From Candidatus Aminicenantes bacterium UBA6072 (GTDB taxonomy: Bacteria; Acidobacteriota; Aminicenantia; UBA2199): a stretch of 64,000 nucleotides of DNA. The DNA lies in contig DIXU01000020.1 in the NCBI GenBank assembly GCA_002436105.1, forward strand, positions 62,001 to 126,000, given 5' to 3'. The notes beneath the pieces are model-generated. The model ran no database searches and was not told where the DNA came from. It saw nothing but the letters and a program-made list of their open reading frames with translations. Shown here one piece after another: positions 36,072 through 45,127 of the stretch (position 1 is its first letter; each line of letters begins with the position of its first letter). A program made the translations under genes and the position numbers.

Positions 36072-37139
36072 ATGATCCTGACTATCTTCGGCTACCCCAA
36101 GACCGGCAAGACCCTGCTGTTCAACCTGCTCACGGAAAAAAAGGAGAAGGTCGACAAGTTCTCCGCAGCCAGCAGCGAATTCCACAAGGCCGTCGTCGAC
36201 GTCCCCGACGCCCGGCTGCAGCGGCTGGCCGATCACTTCCAGACACCCCCGGTCTACGCCAAGATCGAGTTCCTCGATGCCGGCGCCATCTCGCTGGGCG
36301 AGGTGAAGAACTCGACCTTCATCGATCTGCTGCGGCGGGCCGACGGCCTGGTGCACCTGGTGCGCGCCTTCAGCGACGAGGAGATCGTGCATGCGCAGGG
36401 AACCATCGACCCGGCCCGCGACATCGCCGCCATGGAGGACGAGTTGAAAGCGACCGACTTCCTGACGATCGAGAAACGCCTGGAGCGGCTGGCCGTGGAC
36501 GTGAAGAAGATGAAGGCCAAGGAACTGCAGGAGGAGCTGGATCTGCTGCAGAAGCTGAAGGCGTTCCTGGAGGCGGGGCGGCCGCTGCGCGAGTATCCCT
36601 TCACGGAAAAGGAGGAAGTGCTGGTGCGCGGCTTCAAGTTCCTGTCGGCGAAGCCGCTGCTCAACCTGGTCAACGCCGACGAGAACTCGATCCAGGCCTG
36701 CGCGGCGCTGGAAGCGCCCGCCGTGCACGGGAAGTGCACGGCGCTGTTCGCCGGCAAGATCGAAATGGAGCTCCTGGAGCTCGCCCCCGGGGAGCGCCCG
36801 GCGTTCCAGGAAGAGTACGGCCTTTCCGGCTACCGCTATATCCGCGACGAGTTCATCAAGACCAGCTATGCCCTGATGGACCTGATCTCCTTTTTCACCG
36901 TGGGCGAGGACGAGACCAAGGCCTGGACGCTGGAGCGTGGCTCCAGCGCCTTCATCGCCTCGGGCAAGATCCACAGCGATATCCAGAAGGGATTCATCCG
37001 CGCCGAGGTCATCTCCTGGCGGGACTTCCTTGATTGCGCCGGCTTCGCCCGCGCCAAGGAGAAGGGACTGCTGCGCCTGGAGGGCAAGGAGTACGTGGTC
37101 CAGGACGGAGAGATCGTGCATTTCAGGTTCAACACATAG
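36072..37139 (+). CDS. YchF-like GTPase/ATPase with TGS domain
   Basis: 355 aa, near the usual 363. P-loop GYPKTGKT at residues 7-14 replaces the canonical GLPNVGKS. The specificity loop LVNADENS keeps NxxE, the reason YchF prefers ATP. A coiled-coil segment (LERLAVDVKKMKAKELQEEL) precedes it, and a C-terminal TGS-like domain ends the protein (WTLERGSSAFIASGKIHSDI). Divergent member of the Obg family, associated with ribosomes and stress. Monocistronic with a leaderless promoter. Confidence 0.85.
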   Translation: MILTIFGYPKTGKTLLFNLLTEKKEKVDKFSAASSEFHKAVVDVPDARLQRLADHFQTPPVYAKIEFLDAGAISLGEVKNSTFIDLLRRADGLVHLVRAFSDEEIVHAQGTIDPARDIAAMEDELKATDFLTIEKRLERLAVDVKKMKAKELQEELDLLQKLKAFLEAGRPLREYPFTEKEEVLVRGFKFLSAKPLLNLVNADENSIQACAALEAPAVHGKCTALFAGKIEMELLELAPGERPAFQEEYGLSGYRYIRDEFIKTSYALMDLISFFTVGEDETKAWTLERGSSAFIASGKIHSDIQKGFIRAEVISWRDFLDCAGFARAKEKGLLRLEGKEYVVQDGEIVHFRFNT

Positions 37140-37152
37140 AAAGCATTCGATC

Positions 37153-37259
37153 TTAGTGACGAGTGACAAGTGACGAGTGACAAGTAAAGAAAAGAGAAAT
37201 GAGATCGAGTTCGAGCCAGTGCGGCTCCTCGTTACTCGTCACTTGTTACTTGTCACTTA
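37153..37259. repeat. inverted pair of period-7 arrays (element E)
   Basis: Left arm 37153-37187: units CGAGTGA and CAAGTGA alternate. Right arm 37232-37259: TTACTCG, TCACTTG, TTACTTG, TCACTTA, ending 2 bp before the phosphatase stop. Arms are reverse complements but differ from the GACGTTA type of elements B-D. Confidence 0.85.
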
Positions 37260-37261
37260 AG

Positions 37262-38521
37262 TCAGCTATTTCCCAGGTATTTGACCACCATCAGCGTCAA
37301 GTCGTCCTCGAAATCATCGCGGCCGCAGAAGGCGCGGATGTCGGCGAGCATCGCGGCCTGGATTTCGGCGGCCGGCAGGTGGCGCCGTTGTTGGGCGGAG
37401 GCGGCCAGGCGCCCGCGCCCGAACTCCTCGCCTTGCTCGTTGGCGGCCTCGCTCATGCCGTCGCTGAAGAGGAGCAGCGTATCGCCGGGGAGCAGCCGGA
37501 AGCGGGCCAGCGGGAATTCGGCATCGGCGAACATTCCCAGCACCATGCCGCGCTCCTCCAGGGAGAGGGCGTCCTGGTTGCGCAGCAGCAGCGGCGACGG
37601 GTGGCCGGCATTGATGTATTCGATGGCGCCGCCGGCGATATCGACCAGGCAGGTGCAGGATGTCACGTACAGGTTGGCTTCGGTGGTCTCGGCGATCAGG
37701 CGGTTGAGGTGGCGGATGGTCGCGTCGATGCCGCTGCCCAGGCGCAGCATGTGGACGAAGCTGCTGCGGAAGATGGCCATGCCCAGCGCGGCGGGAACGC
37801 CATGGCCGGCGACGTCGTTGACGCTGAACAAGACCCGCCCGTCGCCCAGGGGCAAGACCTCGTAATAATCTCCCCCGACCGTGGAGGACGAGATGGTCAT
37901 GAAGGCGACATCCAGGCCCGGTGCCGCGAACGGTTCCTGGCGCAGGAATGTCCGCTGGATGTCGCGGGCGATCTGCATCTCTCTTTCGAGCTTCTTCTTT
38001 TCCAGCATCTGGCGGATCAGGACGGCGTTCTGCAGCGGGATGGCCAGGAAAGCGGCGATGTCGCCCAGCAGCCGCAGGTCGGCGCTGCTGAACTTGCCGC
38101 GCTTCTTGTTCACCGCTTCCAGCACTCCGAGCAGCCGCCCGTTGAAGAGCACGGGCACGCCCAGCAGGGAGCGGGTGCGGAAGCGTGTCTTCCGGTCGGC
38201 AGCGGCCGCGTGCCGAGGGTCACGGGCGCAGTCGTCGATGATCACCCCGCGGCGCTCGGCGGCGATCCAGCCGGCGACGCCCTGCCCCTTCTTCAGCACG
38301 AGGCGTTTCAGTTGCTCGGCCTGGGCGCCGGTGGCTGTCTCGAAGGCCAGCTCCTCCTTTTCCTCGTCGTAGATGAATATCGAGGCCTCCTCACAGGCCA
38401 GGTAGCCGCGGATGCCGGCGGTGATCTTCTCCAGCAGCAGTCGCAGATCGACCTCGGAATAGAGGTCGATCATCTCTTTTTTGAAGCGGCTGATGCGGTC
38501 CACTTTCATTGCCGGGCGCAT
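37262..38521 (-). CDS. GAF-domain PP2C/SpoIIE-type serine phosphatase
   Basis: 419 aa. A GAF domain spans about residues 20-165 (LACEEASIFIYDEEKEELAF; GVPVLFNGRLLGVLEAVNK). A short coiled coil leads to the SpoIIE/RsbU phosphatase at about residues 195-415, with metal-binding VGGDYYEV, NDVAGHGVPAAL, YINAGHP and DDLTLMVV. RBS AGGAGGAG lies before ATG 38521. Such enzymes dephosphorylate anti-sigma antagonist proteins; no antagonist gene is adjacent. Confidence 0.93.
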   Translation of the reverse strand: MRPAMKVDRISRFKKEMIDLYSEVDLRLLLEKITAGIRGYLACEEASIFIYDEEKEELAFETATGAQAEQLKRLVLKKGQGVAGWIAAERRGVIIDDCARDPRHAAAADRKTRFRTRSLLGVPVLFNGRLLGVLEAVNKKRGKFSSADLRLLGDIAAFLAIPLQNAVLIRQMLEKKKLEREMQIARDIQRTFLRQEPFAAPGLDVAFMTISSSTVGGDYYEVLPLGDGRVLFSVNDVAGHGVPAALGMAIFRSSFVHMLRLGSGIDATIRHLNRLIAETTEANLYVTSCTCLVDIAGGAIEYINAGHPSPLLLRNQDALSLEERGMVLGMFADAEFPLARFRLLPGDTLLLFSDGMSEAANEQGEEFGRGRLAASAQQRRHLPAAEIQAAMLADIRAFCGRDDFEDDLTLMVVKYLGNS

Positions 38522-38703
38522 GCCCGTTGCTCCTCCTGCCGGCGGTCAATATAGCCAAGTGCCGCAAGAAAGTCAAACGGAGCGCGGGGCCGGCTCCGGG
38601 GAGCGCTTCCTGCTGAAACCGGGGAAAGCGCGGTAAAAAATAATTTTTTGAGATATTCGCGCGGAACGGCTATTCAACCAGTGTCAACAAGGAGGACAAC
38701 AAC

Positions 38704-39426
38704 ATGAAAAAAGCGTTTTTGTACGTCGCGTGCGTGATCTTCGCCGCGGGCCTGGCCTTCGCCGGCACGATCAGCAATGTGCACCTGAGCGGCAGCTCGC
38801 CCTATTGCCTGGCATCGAGCGTTACCATCAGCTGGACGGCCACCGGCGTGAGCCAGCAGGTCAAGATCCAATTGGTCAAGGAGGGCGGCGGCTTCACCGA
38901 ACTGATCGCCACCGGCCTGTCTGCCGCCTCCGGCAGCTATGTCTGGACGGCCGGCCAGTACCAGGGCGGCACGGCGTCCCCGGCCGACAACTACCGGATC
39001 CGCGTCGCGACCCTCGACAATGCCGCCGCCAACAAGAGCCCGTCCTTCGAGCTCAAGAGCTGCACCGTCGATCCCGGCATCCTGGCCAAGCTCAGGCATA
39101 TGCGCCTCATGATCAAGTGGCCCCCCGATCCCGATCCTTGCCTTTGCCCGGAGATCTTCCTTGACAAGCTCCGCGACATGCTCGGCAACGTGAGGGGCGA
39201 CCTCAAGCTGGTGCTGCTGAAGAACGGCGACAAGGTGCAGGAACTCGGCGTGTTCGGCCGCGGCAAGGCCATGCCCAATTCCATCAAGCCCAGCCTGAGC
39301 GCCGAAAACTACGGGCTGCTGACCAAGGGCGGGGCGGCCTTCTCCCTGGGCCTCCTCAATGAAAAAGGCATCATCCTGCAGAATATCGCCCTGGAGGGTG
39401 CCGAGCAGAAAGCGATCATCCGCTGA
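38704..39426 (+). CDS. secreted protein with one Kre9/KNH-like Ig domain
   Basis: 240 aa. RBS AAGGAGG and a signal peptide (FLYVACVIFAAGLAFA). A single KNH-like domain (SSVTISWTATGVSQQ; YVWTAGQYQGG; YRIRVATLDN) is highly similar to domain 2 of the 6442-7860 protein. The C-terminal module (a CLCPEIFLDKLRDML segment; LLKNGDKVQELGVFG) is shared with 27766-28782. A strong terminator follows. Surface or secreted protein, role unknown. Confidence 0.75.
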   Translation: MKKAFLYVACVIFAAGLAFAGTISNVHLSGSSPYCLASSVTISWTATGVSQQVKIQLVKEGGGFTELIATGLSAASGSYVWTAGQYQGGTASPADNYRIRVATLDNAAANKSPSFELKSCTVDPGILAKLRHMRLMIKWPPDPDPCLCPEIFLDKLRDMLGNVRGDLKLVLLKNGDKVQELGVFGRGKAMPNSIKPSLSAENYGLLTKGGAAFSLGLLNEKGIILQNIALEGAEQKAIIR

Positions 39427-39448
39427 CCATCGATCCGATTGATCTCGT

Positions 39449-39487
39449 AACCGGGCCCGTTCCGAGGAACGGGCCCGGTTTTTTTCT
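39449..39487 (+). terminator. rho-independent terminator
   Basis: Stem CCGGGCCCGTTC paired with GAACGGGCCCGG, followed by seven Ts, 22 bp after the stop at 39426. Confidence 0.93.
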
Positions 39488-39523
39488 TTCCCCCTTCTGA
39501 TCCGGCTGGGGATCCCCTCATGA

Positions 39524-39552
39524 TTGACAACCCGGGCAAAGGTTGGTAGTCT
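39524..39552 (+). promoter_or_regulatory. promoter of the subtilase gene
   Basis: TTGACA (39524-39529), 17-bp spacer, TAGTCT (39547-39552), 40 bp before ATG 39593. Confidence 0.65.
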
Positions 39553-39592
39553 GGGGGAGCGCGTTTCCGCTGCTGCGGACGAGGAGGCGCTC

Positions 39593-41638
39593 ATGAACCC
39601 AGGCGGATTCCGGCTCAAGACCGCGCTGTTCATTTCCCTGCTGCTTCTGGCCTGGCTGGTTGCCGCCCTGCCCACCGCCGGCGATTCCCGGCAAGAGGCC
39701 TTGCCGCGCATCGGCGGCGGCCCCGAGGCGCCCTATGTCGAGGGAGAAGTCCTGGTCAAGTTCAAGCCGGGGGTCTCTCCGGGAACGGCCGCGGTGCTGG
39801 CCGCCACGGTGGACGCCGATGGCGGACGCCCGTTCCGCCGGCTATCCGGGCCGCAGCAGGGCCAGCACCTTCTGCTGCGCTCGCAGCGGCTCGGCACCCT
39901 CGAGCTGCTGGATGCCCTGCGGGGCCTTCCCGAGGTGGAGGCCGTTTCCCCCAACTTCCGCCGCCGCCTGCAGCGGCTGCCCAATGACCCCAAGTATTCC
40001 AAGCTGTGGGGCATGACCAGGATCCGGGCCCCCGAGGCCTGGGAGCGGAACACGGGCTCCAGCGACGTGGTGCTGGCCGTGATCGACACCGGCGTCCACT
40101 ACGGCCATGAGGACCTGGCGGCCAACATGTGGCGCAATCCCGGCGAAACGCCGGGCAACGGCATCGACGACGACAGCAACGGTTTCCGCGACGATGTGTA
40201 CGGCTACGACTTCGCCGCCGACCGCTGGGGAAACAACGACGGCGATCCCATGGATATCGACGGCCATGGCACCCACGTGGCCGGCACCATGGCCGCGGTC
40301 GGCAACAACGGCACGGGCGTCTGCGGCATCACCTGGAAAGCCCGCGTCATGGCCCTGAAAGGTTTCCGTCCCGATATGCACATTTACGATTCCGACTGCA
40401 TCGAGGCCATCGATTACGCGGTGATGATGAAGCGCGACCACGGCGTGAACGTGGTGGCCATCAACGCCTCGTTCGGCGGCGGCGGCCGCAACCCGCTGCA
40501 GGAGGAGGCCATCGCCGATGCCGCCTCCCTGGGCATCGCCTTCGTCTGCGCCGCCGGCAACGAGGGGGCGGACAATGACGCCACCCCCTTCTTCCCGGCG
40601 AATTACGACCTGCCCGGCATCGTCTCCGTGGCCGCCAGCGACGAGAACGACGGGCTGGCCTCTTTCTCCAACTACGGGGCGAATTCGGTCGATATCGCCG
40701 CCCCCGGAGTGGCCATCCTCTCCACCGTGCCCCCGGGGCAGGGGCAGGAGGCCTGGCTGAAGTCGGGGAGTGAGGTGTTCGACGCCGCCCCGCTCGAATT
40801 CTCGGGGACGACGGCAGTCGCCGGCCTGAACCGGCTGGTATACGACTGCGGCCTGGGCCTGGGCGCCTCCGATTTTCCCGCCGCGGTCAACGGCCAGATC
40901 GCCCTGATCGAACGCGGCGAGATCACTTTTGAGCAGAAGGCGCTCAACGCCCAGAATGCCGGCGCCGTCGGCGTGGCCATCTACAACAGCGCGACGGGCG
41001 ACATGTCGGGGTGGACGCTGAACAGCCAGCGCGATTGGGTCCCGGTCGTGTCGCTGTCCCGTGCCGACGGCCTGCTGGTCAGGTCCCGGGGCGTGCATGC
41101 CGTGAACCTGACCAATCGTCCGGCGAGCTACGGGCTCTCCAGCGGCACCTCGATGGCCACGCCGCACGTGTGCGGCGCCCTGGGGCTGCTGGCCGCCCAT
41201 TTTCCCGGCGATGACCTGGTCAAGCGCGTCGGCCGGCTCTTTTCAGGGGCCGACCGCATCGACGCCCTGGAGGGGAAAATGATCTACGGCGCCCGGCTGA
41301 ACCTGGCCCGCGCCCTGGCCCAAAGCCTGGTGCTGACCATGACGGTCTCCCGCCGCCAGGCGAGCGCCTGGCTGGTCGGGAAGGATTACGCCGAGGTGCA
41401 TTTCATTGTCGAGAAAGACCCCGGTTCGGCCATCAGCGGCGAGACCTACACGGTATACCGCAAGATCCCGGGCAACAGCTACCAGCCCGTCAGGGAGATC
41501 GCCGCCAACGAGCTCCAAAACGGCGCCTATGTTTTGCAGGACAAGTATCTGGAGCGCGGATCCAGTTATTCATACGTGGTCCAGGCGCGCAGCGCCCAGG
41601 GCGATCTCCTGGCCCTGTCCAACGAACTGACCATCTGA
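39593..41638 (+). CDS. secreted subtilisin-like serine protease (S8) with PA-domain insert
   Basis: 681 aa. RBS GAGGAGG before ATG 39593, then a signal helix. An I9-like propeptide (EGEVLVKFKPGV) precedes the catalytic domain. Triad: Asp in AVIDTGVHYGHEDL, His in DGHGTHVAGT, Ser in SGTSMATPHVCG. Between His and Ser is a PA-type insert (IALIERGEITFEQKALNAQN). The last 110 residues are a fibronectin-like strand domain. Extracellular protein degradation is the likely role. The next gene starts 9 bp later. Confidence 0.93.
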   Translation: MNPGGFRLKTALFISLLLLAWLVAALPTAGDSRQEALPRIGGGPEAPYVEGEVLVKFKPGVSPGTAAVLAATVDADGGRPFRRLSGPQQGQHLLLRSQRLGTLELLDALRGLPEVEAVSPNFRRRLQRLPNDPKYSKLWGMTRIRAPEAWERNTGSSDVVLAVIDTGVHYGHEDLAANMWRNPGETPGNGIDDDSNGFRDDVYGYDFAADRWGNNDGDPMDIDGHGTHVAGTMAAVGNNGTGVCGITWKARVMALKGFRPDMHIYDSDCIEAIDYAVMMKRDHGVNVVAINASFGGGGRNPLQEEAIADAASLGIAFVCAAGNEGADNDATPFFPANYDLPGIVSVAASDENDGLASFSNYGANSVDIAAPGVAILSTVPPGQGQEAWLKSGSEVFDAAPLEFSGTTAVAGLNRLVYDCGLGLGASDFPAAVNGQIALIERGEITFEQKALNAQNAGAVGVAIYNSATGDMSGWTLNSQRDWVPVVSLSRADGLLVRSRGVHAVNLTNRPASYGLSSGTSMATPHVCGALGLLAAHFPGDDLVKRVGRLFSGADRIDALEGKMIYGARLNLARALAQSLVLTMTVSRRQASAWLVGKDYAEVHFIVEKDPGSAISGETYTVYRKIPGNSYQPVREIAANELQNGAYVLQDKYLERGSSYSYVVQARSAQGDLLALSNELTI

Positions 41639-41647
41639 GGTGAGCCG

Positions 41648-42214
41648 ATGAAAAAGATCGTCCTGTCGATTCTCGTCCTGTCCCTGGGCGTGATCCTGCC
41701 GGGCGCGGGGAAGAAGTTTTCCGCCAGCATCGGGGCCGCGGCGTTCGTCTCCGGCGACTCCGGGTTCAAGAGCCTCTACGGCGACGTGCAGGTCAGCCCG
41801 GAGATCAAATTGAGCTATGACCTGCTGCCGCATTTCTATCTCTGGCTCGGTGCCGGCTTCGTCGCGGCCAGCGGCGAGATCCCGGTGGTGGAGGACGGGA
41901 TCAAGGCCACGCAGACGTTCCTGGCGCTGGGCGTCGGCTGGGAAACCCGGCGCCTGGGTCGGCTGCAGGCCGACCTGGCCGCCGCCCTGCTCATGGCCGC
42001 GACCCGGGAGAAGGCCATGGGCGTCACGGCCAGCAAGTCGGCTCCCGGCTTCGATGCCCGGGCCGGCCTGCGCTATTTTTTGCGCGACAACCTCTTCCTT
42101 GGAATCATGCTGGGCTATGCCGGCGCCTGGACAACGGTGAAGATCAACGACCGCGAAAAGGACATCGTGCTGGGCGGCCTGCGCCTGGGGGGATCGGTCG
42201 GCTTCCGCTTCTGA
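41648..42214 (+). CDS. predicted outer-membrane beta-barrel protein
   Basis: 188 aa. Signal peptide (VLSILVLSLGVILPGAG). Alternating polar/hydrophobic strands with repeated Gly-rich turns (FYLWLGAGFVAASGEIP; TFLALGVGWETRRLG; LFLGIMLGYAGAW) end in the C-terminal Phe (VGFRF) typical of Omp insertion signals. About eight strands fit a small OmpA/OmpW-like barrel. Co-transcribed with the subtilase. Confidence 0.75.
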   Translation: MKKIVLSILVLSLGVILPGAGKKFSASIGAAAFVSGDSGFKSLYGDVQVSPEIKLSYDLLPHFYLWLGAGFVAASGEIPVVEDGIKATQTFLALGVGWETRRLGRLQADLAAALLMAATREKAMGVTASKSAPGFDARAGLRYFLRDNLFLGIMLGYAGAWTTVKINDREKDIVLGGLRLGGSVGFRF

Positions 42215-42226
42215 TCCCGGGAGCGG

Positions 42227-43957
42227 CTAACGGGGCAGCAGTTCCAGGAACTCCCCGGCTTCCACGAAGCCAGAGAAACGTCTGCTCTCCACACCCCGGG
42301 CGTCGAAAAGGATCACCGTGGGCATGCCGATGATGCCCAGTTTCTTTTTCAGCTTCTCGTTGTTCTCGCTCTTGCGGGTAAAATCCAGTTTGACCAGGAC
42401 ATAATCGCTCAACGCCGCCTGCACTTCCGGGCGGCTGAAAGTCTTTTCGTCCAGTTCCCTGCAGGCGGCGCACCATTCGGCCCAGGCGTCTACCAGCAGG
42501 GGCTTGTTTTCGGTGCGGGCCTTTTCCCTGCCCGCCTCCAGGTCCTTCAGCCAGGGAAGGCGTTCGCCCTGCGCGGCCCGCTCGGGCGGAGCAACCGGAA
42601 AGAAGCGCGCGGCCAGTCCTTGATAGAAGAGAGCGGCCCCGAGCAGAAAGACCAGGACCGTGGCCGTGCGCCGCAGCACCGGGCCGATGCCGTCCTCAGC
42701 CTGCGGGCGGAACACGCCCAGGGCGACGGCCAGGGTGACCAGGTAGGCGCCCCACAGCACCAGGTTCAGCCATGAAGGGAGGATATTGCCCAGGAAAAAA
42801 ATGCCGCCGGCGATCAGCAGGGCGGCGAAAAAGTACTTGACGGCGCTCATCCAGCCGCCGCCGCGGGGCAGGGCGGCGATGGCGCCGGAAAAGGTGCCCG
42901 CCACAATGAAGATGACGCTCATGCCCAGGGAAAAGACGAAGGTCAGCCAGAAGCCGAGGAAGACGTTGCCCGACTGGCTGATCCAGGAAAGGAGGGCGAT
43001 CAGCACCGGGCCGACGCAGGGGGCGGCGATGACGGCGGAGACGCCGCCGACGATCACGGCGCCGAGAAGCTCGCTCTTATGCCCCCTGGCCGCCCTGGCC
43101 GAGATCCAGGAGGGGACGGGAATGGAGAAGAGCCCGGCCAGGCTCAGGCCCATGATGATGAAAATCGCGGCGATGGCCGCGACCACGGCGGGATTCTGGA
43201 AGGAAATGCCGATCAGCGAGCCGGTCTGGGCGGCGATCAATCCCAGCAGCGAATAGACCAGTGAAAGCCCCAGGACGAAGAACAGGGAGAGGACGAAGCC
43301 CTTCAGGCGGCGGCCCTGGCTGCGGCCGCCCACGAAGCCCATGACGATGGGGATGACCGGGTAGACGCAGGGGGTCAGGCTGGCCAGGAAGCCGGCGGCG
43401 AAGACCATCAGGAAAAGGAGCGGCGAGGCGCGGCCCAGCTGTCCGCGGATGAGGTTCTCCAGCCGCCGAGCCAGCGGCTCCCGTTCCGACCCCGCAGTCG
43501 CCCCGGGTGCCGGCGCGGCGAAATCGGGTCCGATCTCGACTTGGACCTTCCCCAGGTCGGGAGGATAGCAGAGCTCCACTGGCTGTTCCTGGCAGATCTG
43601 GTAGGAAACCTCGAAGTCCAGCTTTACCGGCGCAGCGATCGGCTTCAGCTTGCGCAGCAGGGCGCGGACGCGGACGTCTCCCTTGAAGACCGTTTCCCCG
43701 CCATAAGGGACCCCGGCCGGGAAGACCGTTTTCTCCAGGGCCAGGAACTCGTTTTCGCCGACCGACAGGGCGAAAAAGCCGTTTTTCAGGTCGGTGATGT
43801 GGAAGCCGTCGGGCACTTGCAGCAGGACCTCGATGGCCCCTTCGGCCGGCAGGACGCGGGCGCTGAGCCGGGGGGTCCCATCTTGGGCCTCAAGCTGGGC
43901 GAAATGCATGGTCGATAAAAGCACCAACAGGAGAATGGCAAATGGATTTTTCTTCAT
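42227..43957 (-). CDS. dsbD: thiol:disulfide interchange protein, DsbD type
   Basis: 576 aa, the normal DsbD size. Signal peptide, then an N-terminal Ig-like domain with the Cys pair QICQEQPVELC, a central eight-helix transporter with TPCVYP and APCVGP carrying the two membrane cysteines, and a C-terminal thioredoxin domain with WCAACREL. All three redox cysteine pairs are intact. Moves electrons from cytoplasmic thioredoxin to periplasmic proteins. A strong promoter lies directly upstream. Confidence 0.95.
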   Translation of the reverse strand: MKKNPFAILLLVLLSTMHFAQLEAQDGTPRLSARVLPAEGAIEVLLQVPDGFHITDLKNGFFALSVGENEFLALEKTVFPAGVPYGGETVFKGDVRVRALLRKLKPIAAPVKLDFEVSYQICQEQPVELCYPPDLGKVQVEIGPDFAAPAPGATAGSEREPLARRLENLIRGQLGRASPLLFLMVFAAGFLASLTPCVYPVIPIVMGFVGGRSQGRRLKGFVLSLFFVLGLSLVYSLLGLIAAQTGSLIGISFQNPAVVAAIAAIFIIMGLSLAGLFSIPVPSWISARAARGHKSELLGAVIVGGVSAVIAAPCVGPVLIALLSWISQSGNVFLGFWLTFVFSLGMSVIFIVAGTFSGAIAALPRGGGWMSAVKYFFAALLIAGGIFFLGNILPSWLNLVLWGAYLVTLAVALGVFRPQAEDGIGPVLRRTATVLVFLLGAALFYQGLAARFFPVAPPERAAQGERLPWLKDLEAGREKARTENKPLLVDAWAEWCAACRELDEKTFSRPEVQAALSDYVLVKLDFTRKSENNEKLKKKLGIIGMPTVILFDARGVESRRFSGFVEAGEFLELLPR

Positions 43958-43966
43958 GGGGGACTC

Positions 43967-43995
43967 ATAGTAGCAAATATTGGCGGACCGGTCAA
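43967..43995 (-). promoter_or_regulatory. sigma70-type promoter of dsbD
   Basis: TTGACC (plus 43990-43995), 17-bp spacer, TACTAT (43967-43972), nine bases before ATG 43957, so a very short leader. Confidence 0.75.
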
Positions 43996-44090
43996 TGCTC
44001 TCAAGGGAAGACAAAAGGAAGAGAGTGGAAAAGACCTTCAGGAAGATCTTTCCCACTTTGTCTTCCCTCTGCCTTTCCCTCCATCTTCCC

Positions 44091-44119
44091 TTGAGTTGCT
44101 TCCTTCTTTATGATAATAT
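44091..44119 (+). promoter_or_regulatory. promoter of tRNA-Arg
   Basis: TTGAGT (44091-44096), 17-bp spacer, TAATAT (44114-44119), 11 bp before the tRNA. Confidence 0.6.
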
Positions 44120-44130
44120 ACTCCCCGGAC

Positions 44131-44203
44131 GCACCTGTAGCTCAATGGATAGAGCTTTTGACTACGGATCAAAGGGTTGGGGGTTCGAATCCCTCCAGGT
44201 GCG
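44131..44203 (+). tRNA. tRNA-Arg(ACG)
   Basis: Acceptor GCACCTG/CAGGTGC is perfect. D-arm GCTC/GAGC. Anticodon stem TTTGA/TCAAA closes loop CTACGGA, giving anticodon ACG. T-loop TTCGAAT. CCA is not encoded. ACG needs deamination of A34 to inosine by TadA, whose gene is 0.9 kb downstream. Confidence 0.95.
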
Positions 44204-44368
44204 TTTGCCTTTTTCTGCATTCACATCCCCTCAGCCGTCGTTCCGGTCTTTCCCATCTCCCGGAAAGATCACCCTGCCTGAGATTTTCACCGCAAAACCC
44301 TATCTAAGGATTGTCATCGATCATTCCCGGCGCCCTTGCAGAGAGCGCTTGAGGAAAAGGAGGGAAAG

Positions 44369-44971
44369 ATGAAAAAAAACCGGAAAGTGTTCCTGGCGCT
44401 CGGGCTGATGGTTGTCTTTGCCATGGCCGTCCATGCCCAGGTGGCGGCCCAGAAGGTGGATCGTGCCAAGCTCATTAAGCCGCCGGTGAACGTGGGCATC
44501 CTCAAGCCCTGTGAGGGGCCTGACCTGGCGGCCGGCCGGCCGACCATTGTCAAGCAGATCATCAGCGGCAAGGGCTACCTGAACCTCAGTGCCCAGGTCG
44601 TGAACCAGGGGACGAAGGATTTCATCTCCAACCCCAGGCAGGCCGAGGCCCAGCTGTACGTGAAGAAACTGTGGATGAGCGGGCCTGCTTCCTACGTCTA
44701 CATCCAGAAGGTCCCCATCGCCCGCCTGAACAAGGGCCAGGCGATCCATCTCAGCGGCCGCTTCGAACTGCCTTATTTCGAAAAGTGGGACTGCGCGGAC
44801 GTCGTGTCCGGGTACTGCTGCCAGGAGGTCCAGGTGCTCGTGGCGATTTCCTGGGATCCCGACATCCGCATGGACAGCAATCCCGATAACGACGACTGCC
44901 GGGCCTGGAACGACCGCTGCCCCGACGTGCCGGCCCACCATGTCTGGTACCAGGTGCAGTGCCCCTGGTAG
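44369..44971 (+). CDS. small secreted CARDB-like protein
   Basis: 200 aa. RBS AAGGAGGG before ATG 44369 and a signal peptide (FLALGLMVVFAMAVHA). One CARDB-like Ig module follows (YLNLSAQVVNQGTKDF, then a DSNPDNDDC turn), with several cysteines in the C-terminal half, including YCCQEV. Related in style to the CARDB modules of the KNH proteins but without KNH domains. Role unknown. Confidence 0.65.
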   Translation: MKKNRKVFLALGLMVVFAMAVHAQVAAQKVDRAKLIKPPVNVGILKPCEGPDLAAGRPTIVKQIISGKGYLNLSAQVVNQGTKDFISNPRQAEAQLYVKKLWMSGPASYVYIQKVPIARLNKGQAIHLSGRFELPYFEKWDCADVVSGYCCQEVQVLVAISWDPDIRMDSNPDNDDCRAWNDRCPDVPAHHVWYQVQCPW

Positions 44972-45009
44972 AGAGTGTCTTAACCACTGATTTTTCGATC
45001 TGGCGAGGA

Positions 45010-45036
45010 CGGGCCCGATGGATTCCACCGGGCCCG
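45010..45036 (+). terminator. strong hairpin after the CARDB-like gene
   Basis: A 12-bp stem (CGGGCCCGATGG/CCACCGGGCCCG, one mismatch) closes an ATT loop, 39 bp after the stop. No T-run, so termination is only likely. Confidence 0.45.
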
Positions 45037-45057
45037 GGCGCCTTTCCCTGGCCGGCT

Positions 45058-45086
45058 TTGCTCTCGAGCCGGCTTCATGCTACAAT
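45058..45086 (+). promoter_or_regulatory. promoter of tadA
   Basis: TTGCTC, 17-bp spacer, TACAAT (45081-45086) with an extended TG. The 16 bases TGCTACAATCCTGTCT are identical in both tRNA-Ser promoter copies. Confidence 0.7.
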
Positions 45087-45127
45087 CCTGTCTCGACGGG
45101 CGTGTTCAAAAAAAACCGTGTGACAGG